The notes under the pieces are model-generated. The model did not search any database. It was given only the letters and a program-made list of their open reading frames with translations, and was not told the DNA's origin. A program made the translations under genes and the position numbers. A stretch of 64,000 bases of DNA from Rhodocollybia butyracea. Lineage: Eukaryota > Basidiomycota > Agaricomycetes > Agaricales > Omphalotaceae. Shown here in pieces: positions 10,241 to 22,350 of the stretch (within the stretch, counting starts at the first letter, position 1; every line of letters begins with the position of its first letter). The stretch covers positions 62,001 through 126,000 of the forward strand of contig JADNRY010000093.1 in NCBI GenBank assembly GCA_015501585.1. The letters run 5' to 3'.

Positions 10241-11217
10241 GCCAATTCAAGGAGAGTGGTCTGTTGTCAGTGGTGACTTCCATATAAGCTTATAAGAGAT
10301 AAAAATAAGAACTACACGGTCATCAAGCCGATGTGAGCGTCCGAGCATCCGAGTCAAGAATGTATCGGAGACCGAGCTATATGTAAGGCAAACACATAAA
10401 GAAAAAACGGGAGGTCCGACTCACAGTACTAGTAATCAAAGTACAAACACCATCACAGTTCCGTCATGCAAGTACTAGTAGTTTGCAACGATGATCATCA
10501 CTGCAGTGCATATGACTTGGACCGAGGAGGAGAAAGAAGGATGTATTAGGCGGCTTTCCGTGGAGACTGTCAGATATACCATTCGAGGACCGATTTTCAA
10601 AGCAGACTTGAAACTAGTGCGGTAAGAGCGAGATACGAGCTGCGACCTTTGGTCCGCAAAGATTCATCAGGCGGCGTATGTCACAGCAAACTTTGTCAAT
10701 GGGCTCTAGGCCAAACTTTGCGTAAGCGGAACAGCGGAGTGCCTTTTTGGTTCTCGTACGCTGCTTTTTGCAAAGATCTATAACTACTTAGTGTTATCTC
10801 TAGGAAGTTTAATGATGAGCTGCTTATATATGGAATAGTAGATACCATTAGATAACATGTACTACCATTCCTCATGTTAATTATGATCATCGTTTTGGGC
10901 CCACCGCCCGGTCAAGGATCTTGAGTTTAGCTGTGACAATGGAAATGATCTTCAGGTAGCATACTTTATAGGTATTCTGCATCAGATGTACTTTCTACTT
11001 CTTTGCCTTGGAGTACTTCGATATTTCATTTCTGAGAGACACTAACTTAAGTACAGTAGTAGGACAAATTTTGGTACATACCTCAAATATGCTTATAATC
11101 AGACAGCAAATTTTCCAAAATCGCGTGCTTAAGTACATTCCAAATGAAGTTCGGGGAGTTTCTGGTTAACTAGTAGATAGCTCATAGTATATCGTAAGTC
11201 CAACTTGAATGAGAGTG
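10241..11217. other. Intergenic between tandem copies
   Basis: No gene recognised. Positions ~10450-10610 (upstream of copy 1) resemble ~12790-12930 (upstream of copy 2): AGTAGTTTG, CGATGATCATCAC and GACTGTCAGATATAC recur in order. This marks the duplicated promoter segment. Confidence 0.6.
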
Positions 11218-12612
11218 TTACACGGCGTCCTCATAAGTTGGTGGCAGAAGTTGCGAACGAAATTCATGCTGCAAACTCTCCAGGTTACTTCTTAGCTGGA
11301 TGATTGCTTCTCGCTCGGAACCCTCCCGCCCACTGTAGATAGACTCCGGTGCATTGCTATTCTGCATCCGCATAGGGGGTTTCCTGATGCTAGTATCAAT
11401 GGACCTCATTGGAGCGGGCTAGAGTAAGTATACGACAGAAAAGAATCAGTCCCAACAATCGCCAAGGAGAAAGGATGCTTACAGGAGTATTAGAGTCATC
11501 AACATGGGAACCATGAATTTGGTTGTTTGCAAACGACACCGAGTTCATGGGGTGAGATAGGTACGGTTCAAAATCCGTGCCTTCAACTTTACCAGCCCTT
11601 ATTCGGCGCTGTCGGACTCGGTGGTAGTAGTACAATGCCCCAAATATGAACAACAGACATATTCCACCAATAATTCCGCCTGCTATTGCAGCAACATTTG
11701 AATGCTTCGATGATTCTGAGGACACCGAGGGCCTTGTTGAGGACGTCGGTATTGCTTGACCTGGCTGAAGGCAAGCAAGAAAGTCAGAGACTAAAAAATG
11801 AAAATAAAATCACAAACTGAGGACAGTGAAGAAGAAGAAGCTCCATCTTCAAGAGGAAATCTGGGACATGGAGAAAATTCAAGCAATTTCGGCCATAAGG
11901 GAACCACAGCTCACTCGTAAGTTGCATAATCAAATAGTATTGTCGAATTTGTCTGCGTAGGAGCAGACATTGCAAACGTATGTTGAGAAAGGGATAGGCC
12001 GCTCATCGATAAAACGCTAAAATTGTATTGGAACTGGCCCGAACCATCGCTCGCATGGTTAAAAACATGGTTAATAGGTGATCCATCCAGTGTAAATGTC
12101 AGATTATAAGTTGAGATGATTGGCGGCGTGACGGACGTCACCGTGGAAGTGGTCAAGTTAGTGAGAGAAATTACAGGATTAGGGAGTATACAGTAAACAT
12201 TCAGAGAAGTTCCTGAGGCCAATTTTGATGAGCACGACCAAAAAGAATATCGGATTCAAAAGGGGTGTATTTACCTGTGAATTTAAATGTCACCGTTCTT
12301 TTTACGTCGCCCACAAAAAAACTGCGTCCAATGCCAAGTTTGATTGAATGCCCGTTGGACATCAAGCCCAGTAAAAGCTGAAGTGTCGCAGGCGCTACAG
12401 TTCGCGCCTTGCACCCAATCGGGGTTACCGTTAGTTGAGTATAGCGGTGCCAGTGAGGTGCGTGGGTCTCCAAACTGGTCATCGATGTACCCTATCTGCA
12501 CTTGTGCGGATACGGCTGTTGGGTGAGTTATAACTAAAAAGAGGCCTGCGAGCAAGATACATAGCCAAGAGCCAGTGGAAGATTTTTGCTCCTGCAGAGA
12601 CGGTAGGAACAT
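11218..12612 (-). CDS. Surface membrane protein, tandem copy 2, with one-base frameshift
   Basis: Same architecture as copy 1 about 2.35 kb away. Exons are 12275-12612, 11915-12212, 11818-11860, 11483-11764 and 11218-11418. They sum to 1162 nt, one base more than 387 codons. The surplus base lies in a run of seven A (12315-12321), where copy 1 has six; on the coding strand HWTQFF is followed by an out-of-frame CGRRKKN instead of VGDVKRT. All other junctions restore the frame, including the ISLTNLTT region, the span SNVAAIAGGIIGGICLLFIF, the basic HRVRQRR and the PPTYEDAV tail with its PPxY motif. The gene is either a very young pseudogene or intact with a base-calling error in a homopolymer. 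An apparent second break near GTAAATAC is just the first intron (62 nt). Confidence 0.75.
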
Positions 12613-15179
12613 AGTCCAAGGAGAGAAGACTGTTGTTAGTGGTAATGATGGCTAAGTTTCCTTACTAAGGTTATAAGAGATACTTGGATGATGGTCATCA
12701 AGCCGGTGTGAGCATATATCGGAGGATTCTTCCTTAAGAGGGTTGAAGCGTAAGGAAAAACAGAAGGTCTCAGTTACAGTAGATAATCAAAGATCACAGT
12801 TCTGTCATGTAAGTAGTAGTTTGTATGCGATGATCATCACTTGCTTCAAGTCACTCGGTATGACTTCAAGGAGAAGGGAAGATTCCGTGCTTGTTGATGC
12901 TGAGTGTCGAGACTGTCAGATATACACAAATTTCTGGTTTTGCGACAATTCTTGAATCTGCGACGTGGCGAGAATAGTAAGTAGAAGTGACGAGAAACGA
13001 CAGAAGATGTCAACGACCAACGGCACATGCCGCGGTAGTGTCCGCTGGCTGGCATGGTACTGATCATCAGAGCATCAAAAGCTCAGGGCGCTCATTCCCC
13101 TGGTTCTGAATCCCAGCATCTCATCTCGCTGTAAGTATATAGCAGCAATGGCATATTAAAACCTAGACCAAGCCATCAGCACATATACGCCTGCATAGAA
13201 ATGTAGGAAGGAAAGGAAGGAAGTCGGAAAGAACCGGCTAGTTGAGGGTGAGCGATTTTTTCGAGTGAGCATCTCAGCTTGCCTGTTCGTAGTGAAAGTA
13301 ACAACGAATTCGGTACTAGTACCCCGCCGATGAAATGGACTATGGTGAGCCAGGCATCATACATGATACATATGGGTTTCATTCAAAAATAGTCCAAGGA
13401 CAATATAACTAAGTAAGTACTAAGTATCATATACTTCTAAGTCAGTACTTGGTTTTCGCTTGGTATCGTTGTGTACTCGGGACGCCGATGGGGCTGTACT
13501 ATTTTGATGCAACGTTCCATCCACCTGGGAGCTTTCTTAACGCCAGTGGGTCTTGGCTTGAGCGAGTAGATGACATACTAGAGGCTACTAGAGTCAGTCC
13601 TGCCAGTTGAATGACGAAGAAAACTTGGAGGATGCTTACAGGAACACTAATCTACGTAGGTCGATAAGTACAAGTGACTCGTTATTACACACTGAACGTC
13701 AACAGTGGTTTGCAGCGATCATCGATGATCATCATACGCAAATCATACGGAGTATTGCAGTGCGTGAATTTAGAAAGGGATAGGCCCGGGGAAGATGAAG
13801 GTGTATAGTAATTATGAGCAATGAATGTTCCCATTGTATGGGCTCAGATCTCGAACTTAAAATTTACTAACAGTAACTGCAACAATCGTATAAGTAGCGC
13901 GCGCATATCGGACCAGTAGTGATATTTCAGGCCTGAAATCTCCTGTTTCGTTGCCATTTTTCCGGCTGGCATAACCAGCAAATTAGTACAAGCCTGTACC
14001 CTCGGATGAAGACATGAAGCAATGAACCGTCTGAGGAGCCTCATTCCAGCCGCGTCATGCATTATCACCACTTATATAAGCTTCTGTTACAATGGTACAG
14101 AATGACATCGGAGGCATCTCGCTGGTACGGAAATCACAGCCAGTCCAAGCTGCACAGTGCAGTGGCATGAACTTAAGGCTCGGTATAGGCTATGGAGAAC
14201 TCAGAAGATGGCGTTTTGGGGGCATCAAGTCAACACCGTTTGACGAAGAGGGGTAGCTAACGGTCAGCGCTACGTCACCAACGGTGTTCTACTATATAGC
14301 CCAAGTGCTATTTGATTGAACAGGAGGTTTATTCGGTACTGGTGAATTCAATACGCAAATGTAATCTCAGAGATATCCGGAGATTGGTCTGCAAGTAACC
14401 ATGCAGACAAGTATCACTAGTCTTCTCTGTGGGGAGGACTACTGTCTCGTGTAACTGTCTACTCGGCGCGCCGCACAACAGCGCACAACACCTACTCGGC
14501 GTTCCTTTCTTTCTTTTCCAACTTGAAGCAGCAGTATCCAGAAAAGGAGAAGAAATCCCACGGATTGCACGTATAAACTTCTTTTTTTACACGCTTTCTT
14601 TTTTTCATCCCTCCACCTAGCTGTGTGATTAAAATCACTCAGTAACTCTTTTTTGCATTCGTTAGATTGGGGTAAACGGTCAGGATTTGGGAAGAGGAAC
14701 TCATTAAGGACCCAATTAAGCCGGAGCGTCTTCCAGGTCACACATCCGACTCTCAGAGACGGTATGGAATATGCTTGACTATGTGGTCCAGACAATTTTA
14801 CTTGTGTTGTATCGTAATAGCGACAACGCTCATAACGAATCGAATTTATTGCCCTTCCTACTGTCGAAAATGGTCTATCTTCAACTGGAGCCTGTCCTCC
14901 ATCTGAATATCGAGTAGGACGCGTATAAGAACTACTACTAATAACACAGGTTATAGAGATCATGATCATTGAAGGACGTGCAAGTAACTACAGATACAAA
15001 CGAATTACGGGTCATCGAATCGAGTCTTCGTATACATGTTAATGGTGTACTTAAAAGTCATTGGGCAAGGAATCAGATAAAGTGTAGCCTGAGCGAGTCC
15101 AGCCTCGCTCGTATTCCAAGCACGTCAGCATCGTAAAGTTCAAACGTGAATCGTCCAAAATGTTTTTGTAGGTATAAAC
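12613..15179. other. Long gene-poor stretch with relic of a third tandem unit
   Basis: No intact gene seen over 2.5 kb. Around 13585-13640 the string AGTCAGTCCTGCC, followed by GAGGATGCTTACAGGA, matches the last-intron region of copies 1 and 2. Around 13690-13760 the string GGTTTGCAGCGATCATCGATGATCATCA echoes their upstream block in broken form. This looks like debris of a third unit. Minus-strand ORFs at 14439-14969 have no family signature and unlikely composition. Confidence 0.5.
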
Positions 15180-16133
15180 CTAGTGGTGTCGATGGCGACG
15201 GCGCATTCCAATAGTGCTAAAGTAGAGGCAGATGAGGGCCACAAGGAATTCCATGACAAGACCCATTAGTAGATACGTTAAATAGTTTCCAGTGATTGGC
15301 TGAAACTGTGCAAGATCAGGATTCGAGGAAAGCTCGAGACCAAATAAGTCTGAAGAAGACCACGCTGATAAAACCGCATATGCGGCTCTTACGCCGAGAG
15401 GTAGTAGTGCAAATGTTACAGCGTATAAAAGCTGTATAAAATATCAGCACTGGAACGCGTCTGTAGGGGCAAGTAACGTACATGTCTCCGGTATGATCTC
15501 ATGATAAAACGGTAGGACCACGAAACTGCTGTAGCATACAATAATAGCAAGTATGTACCAGCATATGTGCCGGCAGATACACGACGCAAAATAAGGCCGA
15601 GGTTGTCGTTCCCATTGATAGAGCCTTCGAGGCCACCAGCAATGCTCAGTGCAAGAGCAGCCACTGCAAAGAAAGCAATGATTCGCAATGTGTGGCTGGT
15701 TCGTCGATATTCAGATACCGTGTGTTGCCCACTGTACAGATATTGGTGAATAAACATGAAAAGAGGTTTCTTATCACGTACGCCAACCCCAAGAATCCAA
15801 TATACGACAGCATGAGTACCCCTAGTCCAGCAGGGAAGAGGATGTACGCAGAGATAAACAGATTAACAGTCGACATCCGGGTCAATTCAGCAGCTATAAT
15901 CAGTGCTCCGCCCGCAATTCGTACTAGACAACGAGCAAGTTAGACCAAGAATAACGACAGCAAAACATAATTCTTATGCGCTCACTTATCGCAAAGAAGA
16001 AGAGAAAGAAGAATCCTGCGTCTCGTTCAAAGGCATGACGGACAGTGAAGAAGAAAGATATCGCGGCGATAAGGACATAGAAGGCTAATTGCGCAGCTGC
16101 AATATCACCTCTAATGTCAAGAGATGGGGGCAT
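15180..16133 (-). CDS. Seven-transmembrane fungal protein (DUF7702-like)
   Basis: Read as MPPSLDIRGDIAAAQLAFYV from the ATG at 16133. It splices into seven hydrophobic helices: AAQLAFYVLIAAISFFF; FAIIRIAGGALIIAAEL; NLFISAYILFPAGLGVLML and following; IIAFFAVAALALSIAGG; GTYLLLLYATAVSWSY; LLYAVTFALLPLGVRAAY; YLLMGLVMEFLVALIC. It ends in a histidine/arginine-rich tail, GMRRRHRHH. This topology matches basidiomycete membrane proteins grouped as DUF7702; the function is unknown. The family assignment is from memory of such sequences and could be wrong at the name level; the seven-helix topology is read directly. Introns are short, for example ~15914-15985. It is divergent from LAS1, with 108 bp between starts, so the two probably share a bidirectional promoter. 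Confidence 0.75.
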
Positions 16134-16241
16134 CGCAGATGAGTGGTAGCGCGAATAAATCAATAAAGTTCAACTTGCCAAATGCATATGTATAGCCATT
16201 TGATCCGTGCTTTGAGATTAGATAAGATAAAAAATCTTGAC

Positions 16242-17902
16242 ATGAAACTTCCTCGTCGGGTACCATGGGCTTCCATTGCAGAACTCGACGAAGTCTGTGC
16301 AGCAATATTCACCGATGAAAATGACTTGGAATCGCAGACTTTTGCCATCAACAGGGTGTGTTTCGTTAATTTATGCTAAAAGTTTTTCTCATTTTTCATC
16401 AGCTTGTAGCCTGGAAAGCAATTACTTCTCTTCCTCATGCCATAGAATCAACACTCAGTCTCTTGGTTATCATTGTGCAAGATAAGCATTCAAACAGCTC
16501 AAGCCTGGTTCTACGACAAAGTTATTCTGCTGCGATTATTCGGCTAGTGAACGGCTTAGTTGATCCTTTGCAATTTGGAGTTTATGCAAGGTCCATTGCG
16601 GCCATTTCTGCCCAGCTTGGACTACCCGCATGGCTTGTGGAGATTAGGCATGCTGCTACTCATGAAGATCTTCCAAGCCTTGAGATTCTGCGTGAAGCCG
16701 CTCATCAAGTAAGAAGGATTTCATACGAAGTTTATCAGCTCAATCTCATATGTTTTCCTAGTCGATGGCATGGCTCCTCCATAATTATTGGCTTCCTACG
16801 CTAGATCCCTCCACCTCTCCTCAACCTGATGCAGCTCCTCTTCGACCATTAGAGCCAATTTTAAAGGAATATAAATATCTGCTCAAGCTTAACACTCGAG
16901 ACGTATCATTAAATAAGCAGCACCGGCAGCCAATAAACGCCGTGTTTAAGGATATAGAAAAATGGATCTCTGAGGCGGCGGTTGCAGCGAATGTCGCTGA
17001 GAGAGAGCTAGGATGGAACTCGGGTGACCAGGCAGATGGAGTCCACGACGCCAGAGCACAACGAGCGTTGGAGATGTTTTCAGATGCTTTGTTAGAAAAA
17101 GGTGGCTTGATACCATTGTCCAAAAAGTCTGTATCCGTTCTCGTGTACCTTTTACTGTCGTTGATATCGTCACAGAAAACGGGTCTTTCCAGCCGATTCC
17201 TTTACTCCACCCAAAACCTCTGTACAAATATGGACGCCTCTCCTTTCCAACGTTCAAACGCTACACCCCGAATTTTCATCCGTCCTAGTACACCGCGCGC
17301 TGTCTCGCTTGCTGGAAACTCCTCAAAATGGCGCGCCTCTTGATCTGTTATATGATGAGACTTTATCGCGATGGATATTTTGTTTAATTGACCAGCGGGA
17401 TTCGGCTGAAGATTCTGACGAAGACGATGAGGATACCAGGGTAGACGTTGTGGCTCGGCTCTTAACGGCTCTTGGGCCTGGTTCTGAGCATCCAGCGCAT
17501 ACAAAAAAAGTGTGAGTGGGGCTGTATGCTGGCTCCACTGCGTGTCAGCTCACTTATTTTGTAGCCTCAATGCGCTCCTTTCAGCTCTATGCGTAAACTC
17601 TCCCGACTTGAGCTCTGCGTACGAAGCGTTAAAACCTTCCCAGTCAATATCGTCTATGGTATGTTCTTCTCCATATGTCGACATAAGGCTGACCCCGTTT
17701 CACGCAGGACTGGACCTCGGAAGATATCTCAGTGATGAACGAAAGACTGAATGTGCTTCTTTCCTTGACGACGGAAATCGAGATATCGTCAGGTACAACC
17801 GAAGAGAATGGAGCAGCTACGGCACCGGGGTGGAAGCTGCTGGATAGCTCCTGCTGGAAACCTTGTCCGATTGGTGTTCCGTGTGCTCCCGTTTTCAAGT
17901 AG
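16242..17902 (+). CDS. LAS1: Las1 pre-rRNA processing endonuclease
   Basis: Six exons (16242-16355, 16403-16708, 16762-17126, 17176-17511, 17565-17658, 17708-17902) total 1410 nt, giving 469 aa in one frame. The N-terminal HEPN nuclease domain starts MKLPRRVPWASIAELDEV and contains AWKAITSLPHAIESTLSLL and the diagnostic active-site block GLPAWLVEIRHAATHEDLPS (the RHxxTH motif). SMAWLLHNYW follows. The middle region has the Las1 signature VQIWTPLLSNVQTLHPEF, and the end has GWKLLDSSCWKPCPIGV, the conserved C-terminal W-x-PCPIG block. Las1 with the Grc3 kinase cleaves ITS2 in pre-60S ribosome maturation in the nucleolus. An acidic stretch (DSDEDDEDTR) is typical. It looks intact. Only the third donor (gtctgt at 17127) is weak. 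Confidence 0.93.
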
Positions 17903-18150
17903 TGTCTATACCATATTGCTCAGAGCATATTTCGACTCGAATCTGGAGTCCCTGGGCACTCCTACTGTAGCACTTAACACACTATAAATAAAACCCGGGC
18001 TGAACGCATTGAACATTGCGGACTATTGATTATTCGTACTACACAGTTCCAACTTTAAAGACGCCGCCACCACGTGGGGAGATAATCCTGTGTACAACTT
18101 GAAATTGGAAGTACTAACGGCGTTGCGTTTCGAGTTCCTTTCCCTCTTTA

Positions 18151-19923
18151 ATGACCTCGTTCTGCTCTGCCCTCGTCCGCTGGTCCTTGGTGGCAGCCGT
18201 GGCATGTTGGTTTTTTCCATCTGCACAGGCTGACTTTTTGGAACAAGTAAGCAACAGTGAATCATTTCCGTTTTCCGTTAACAACGTCACCAGTCGTTTA
18301 GCTTCTCATGGGACAGTCAGCTCGCAGTTCCTGTACCGGTGACAAGTGAGTAGGCTTAACAATTCGAGTTGTCTTCATCTTTTAATCTATAACGTTCATT
18401 GTAGCGCAGTGCCAGACTCTTCCAATAACCTGGGCACGAGGAACCAACACTGGGTGATCAGCTTCTTTTCTGGGCATCGACTTCTTCTCATCGAATTCTG
18501 TGTTTGGGGATCCAGACCAAATCCAGTCGCTCCATATTTCTTGCAGATCTACACAAGTGCATATGTATTCCCTTTCGTCGTTGCCGCTGGGAGTGATCTC
18601 AGTTTCGTATGTGCTTTTATGTTACTAGAACAAATCCCAGTGTTCAATATTTGTATAGGACTTTACAGTTCCATTCGGACCTGGGACTCTTGTACGTGGA
18701 TCTTTTTTGTTCATCTTGATTCTTTGATTGACTTGTTTGACAGTATCAAATCTGCATGGTAAATCCATCGTTGAAGTGTCCTCGAAGAAATTTATATCAG
18801 CGTTACAGTTCGATAGCAATGGAAACACTGGGGGTTGTCAAGCGATCTATACTGTGATAGCCAACGCATCAAGTTCGCCACTCAGCTGTTCCAATTCCAC
18901 TCTCCATTTCCCGCTCGGTCCCTTGGATGTTGAGGCTGAAGTTCCTTCTGGGCCACTCAGTCAATATGGCTGGCCTGCCGTATGCTCAGATATAACAGTG
19001 ACTCCGAAAAACGGCACTGGTGCGTCATTTGTTCTGTCCTTTCACGGATATAGCTCTCAACTTTACTCTCATAGGCCCTTACACCTTCACAGTAAGTCTT
19101 TTCTCTCTTGAGAGCCATCCTTCTCTAAACTTCCGATAGATTGCTCCTTCATCGCACCCTCCCCTGAACATTACTTCCCAAACCACCTCTCCCATGACAT
19201 GGAAGGTCTCTCTGACATGGGCTTCACCATTTTTCATCAGTGTCGCGGATTCGGCTGGAAATTATTGGTCGTATGGCCATTGCATGCTGGGCAGGGGGAC
19301 AATTCGTGTATAGCAAGGTGAGCGCCTATGTTGGAAGGGTGTATGAGAGCGTAAAGTCTTATCTTACGCACAGTGGTTCCGACAATTTGGCTGGGGCTGT
19401 CGCTGGGGCCTCTGTCGGTGGGGTAGTGGTTGGACTTCTTATAGGTTCCTTCGTCGCCTTCTTTTTCCTTCGAAAACGCATGATCAGAAATGGTTCATAC
19501 TCGCCTGTCTCCCCCACAGGTATGAATCATACGTACCAACCAACCCTAAGTCGCAGTCTCTCTGGAACAGAGTATCGTGTAGAACCATTCATCCTTCCAA
19601 ATTCGACTGGCGAGAGTGGTTCGGACCGTGGCCAAGGATCTGATGACCGTTCCAAATCCCAGAGCGTCTACGTCGTTCACCATGACGGTGGCCGAGCTCC
19701 TGTTACAGTGTACCATGAAAACGGTACTGAAGTTGTGGAGCTACCGCCGCGTTACATTGACGGTGTCGCAGTGCGTAGTCCAACTGACACGAACACCAGC
19801 TCTAGCGGAAACGAGCCACGTACAAGCGATGATCAAATACCTGCCTTTTTGCAATCTCAGCGAAGGCCACAGAGCGCTCCACAAAAAGCTCGACAGATTC
19901 GGTTACGCCCACCTTCATCATAG
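18151..19923 (+). CDS. Secretory-pathway single-pass membrane protein with PPxY motif
   Basis: Unnamed agaricomycete family, same architecture as the 8.9-12.6 kb pair but not closely alike in sequence. The signal peptide is SLVAAVACWFFPSAQA. Exon 1 ends at 18246, and exon 2 (18294-18345) reads SFSFSWDSQLAVPVPVT. The extracellular part includes QCQTLPITWARG, DSNGNTGGCQAIYTV, SQYGWPAVCSDITVTPKNG, MTWKVSLTWASPFFISVAD and SAGNYWSYGPLHAGQGDNS, with conserved cysteines and sequons. The membrane span is GAVAGASVGGVVVGLLIGSF, followed by FFFLRKRM. The cytosolic tail has VVELPPRYIDGV (a PPxY motif) and a Ser/Gln-rich end. Several junctions between 18430 and 19260 were inferred, not proven. Surface sensor, adhesin or Rsp5-regulated protein are all possible; function is unknown. 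Confidence 0.72.
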
Positions 19924-20307
19924 CCTAACCTGAATTGTCTGTGTACTTGGCATAGCTGTAATCATGTATATTTCGGATACAACACTCACTAGCTTGGACT
20001 ACTATCTCGGGACTATCTATCCACTTTCGTTGATCTACCTGTATCTGTTCTACGTATATTCAAGCCTTTAAATGGTTGATTTTATAGATTGATATACTTA
20101 GTGTTATACTTAATCTAATTTATCCTTGGTGTGGTTTTTCTTGCATCTTGCATCTCGAGCAATCCGACGGATGAAAACTTCAAATTCGGAAAAGCCGATT
20201 CGTTGCGTCATACACTTAACGTTTCTTCGGATCCGATACTGAGGCCGGCTTGTACCGCAAGCAAACGCCCTTCGGCTGTGCTTATTCCTCAACCACGATC
20301 TTTGTAT
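19924..20307. other. Intergenic
   Basis: 3' flank of the surface-protein gene and promoter of the Ysc84-like gene. No additional gene or repeat seen. Confidence 0.6.
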
Positions 20308-22205
20308 ATGAAATTCAACAGCCCTCTTCCTCAGCCTCTACCCCAGTACGCCCTCTGTTTGACACATTGGTTACCCTATTGATCTTGTTCAATGTCTTAG
20401 AGAATGCCAGAAAGCCGCAAAAATCTGTCAGTGTTCATCTGGCCTAGTAGTCAGATAGACATGCTCACCTTGATCCAGTTCAATCGTTTGTTGACAGCGG
20501 AAATAATGGGCTAGATGGTGTCATACCTCGACATGTACTAGAGAATGCCAAGGGATTTGCTATCTTCACTATATTCAAGGTGAATAATGCCACAGACTGA
20601 TTACTCGACAAGTATCCAACGATCCGTCCTAGGCTGGATTTCTCTTCAGTGCGAGAGCTGGTAGTGGTGTAGTCATCGCGAAACTATCAAATGGAAGTAA
20701 GTGCCGTGCCCATGAATGATATATTTGTCTGAATTTCCGTAGGCTGGTCTGCTCCGAGTGCAATTGGGACAGCCGGACTCGGTGTGGGTGGTCAGTTGGG
20801 TGCTGAAATGACCGATTTTCTGGTTGTTCTTAACTCAGCATCTGTTAGTACATCCAGACATGGTTGATTCTCTACATGGACTTAATATCTACTTGAACAG
20901 GCAATTGTAAGTTGACAACTTGCGACGGTTTCATTACGCGCTCAATCTATGCAAGAAATCCTTCATGGCCGCAGGTTCTCTGACGCTTGGCGGGAACGCT
21001 AGTATTGCTGTCGGCCCACTTGGTCGAAACGGTGAAGCTTCCGGATCACTCAACACCAGTGGAAAAGTCGCAGCAATGTACAGTTATTCCAAAACCAGAG
21101 GATTGTTTGGTGGTATCTCTATTGAAGGATCAGTCATTATGGAACGTCAAGATGCAAATGTACAGGCCTATAAGAACGAGTCGGTCACTGCAAAGTTGCT
21201 TCTTAGTGGATCAGTGGATCCGCCCCCTTGGGCGTCGCCTCTGGTAAAGACTCTTGAGGCTTGCACCGGCCTTCCAGGTTCCCGGACTTGGATAAATGAC
21301 AGCAGGAATGATACAGGGTATGTCTTTGGTGGTGGACTGGCTAGTCCTGGAGCAGAAAAGTCCCCGTCTTTGCGTAAAATAAAGAAAGGCGACAAATCCC
21401 CATACCCTCCAGCATCCTGGGGGAACCAAAGAATTCGGGCTCATATTTTGACTCTGAGAACGACGATTTGTACGGAACGAATACAAGGACATCGAGCGCG
21501 AGACCGTTGTCGGTAAGTGAATCCCACGGATTCGAGGCAGACGACTTTCTACCCTCGAATTTGGGCCGCTATCGGTCCCAGCCTGGTTACGCGCGAGAAG
21601 AGAACACCGGAAAGAGTTATAATCGCATGAGTTCATATACTCCCTCCAAAAAATCCTTATTAGACGACGACGAAGCATTCAATCCTTTTGGAGACTTGGC
21701 AGCTTCGACTACACCCGTCTCGGCGCATAGTAGATCCATGAGTATGGCTACTCCATTCTCTTCCAACGCTCCTCGGCATTCGTCCAATCCTTTTTCTTCG
21801 AAGTCGACGGATCTTAGCTCTTCGATGTCATCGATGTCCATCGGTTCCCCGACACAACCATATATCAAGCCTAAACCGGAGCTCGCAAAGCCTTTGCTAC
21901 CTCGTGAGGGTGTTGCGCGTGCTATTGCGTTGTACAATTTCAACGGAGTGGAGGTGAATTCAATCGTTTGTCCTTTTATGTTGTGTTTGTGTGACGGAGA
22001 AATAATTTTCAGCCCGGGGATTTGTCTTTCAAGAAAGGCGACGTTATCATTGTGACCCAGAAGAGCGACAGTTCTGATGCTTGGTCTGTCGACGTTGTTT
22101 TCGTTTTTTCCAATTTCCAGCTGAAACATGCTTCACAACAGGTGGACTGGCAAAGTCGAGGACCGTAAAGGAATATTTCCGGCTAATTTTGTTGAGCTTG
22201 CATAG
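20308..22205 (+). CDS. YSC84: Ysc84/SH3YL1-type actin regulator with C-terminal SH3 domain
   Basis: MKFNSPLPQPLPQ (ATG 20308) is spliced through exons 20308-20345, 20401-20426, 20479-20579, 20633-20696, 20743-20843, a 6-nt exon 20901-20906, and 20956 onward. This yields the SYLF/Ysc84 lipid- and actin-binding domain: ECQKAAKIFQSFVD, RHVLENAKGFAIFTIFKAGF, SARAGSGVVIAKL, GTAGLGVGGQLGAEMTDF and SLTLGGNASIAVGPLGRN. A Ser/Pro-rich linker follows. The SH3 domain (ALYNFNGVEPGDLSFKKGD, WWTGKVEDRKGIFPANFVE) is encoded by three exons. The yeast homologue binds Las17/WASP at endocytic actin patches. Oddity: the frame slips at a run of five G (21419-21423). Before it the protein reads FGGGLASP...PPASWG and after it EPKNSGSYFDSEND. 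Either one G is missing, or 21318-21412 is an intron. Confidence 0.9.
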
Positions 22206-22350
22206 TAATATGTCTTTCCTGGCAAGCCATGTAGAATTTATTGCTCGGATGTATCTGTATTTAGATTGCTTTATCTTGTATATTTTGTATATTGGATGCG
22301 TGCTGACCAAATACAACTTGTACTTCAACCTCGATGTTCACGTTCGTTTC

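Noticed and set aside
12201..12300. Second frameshift in surface-protein copy 2
   Set aside because: The apparent break disappears when the gtaaat...cctcag intron is removed, and copy 1 has the same intron.
14439..14969. 176-codon minus-strand ORF
   Set aside because: No family motif, unlikely composition, no start context and no splice partners.
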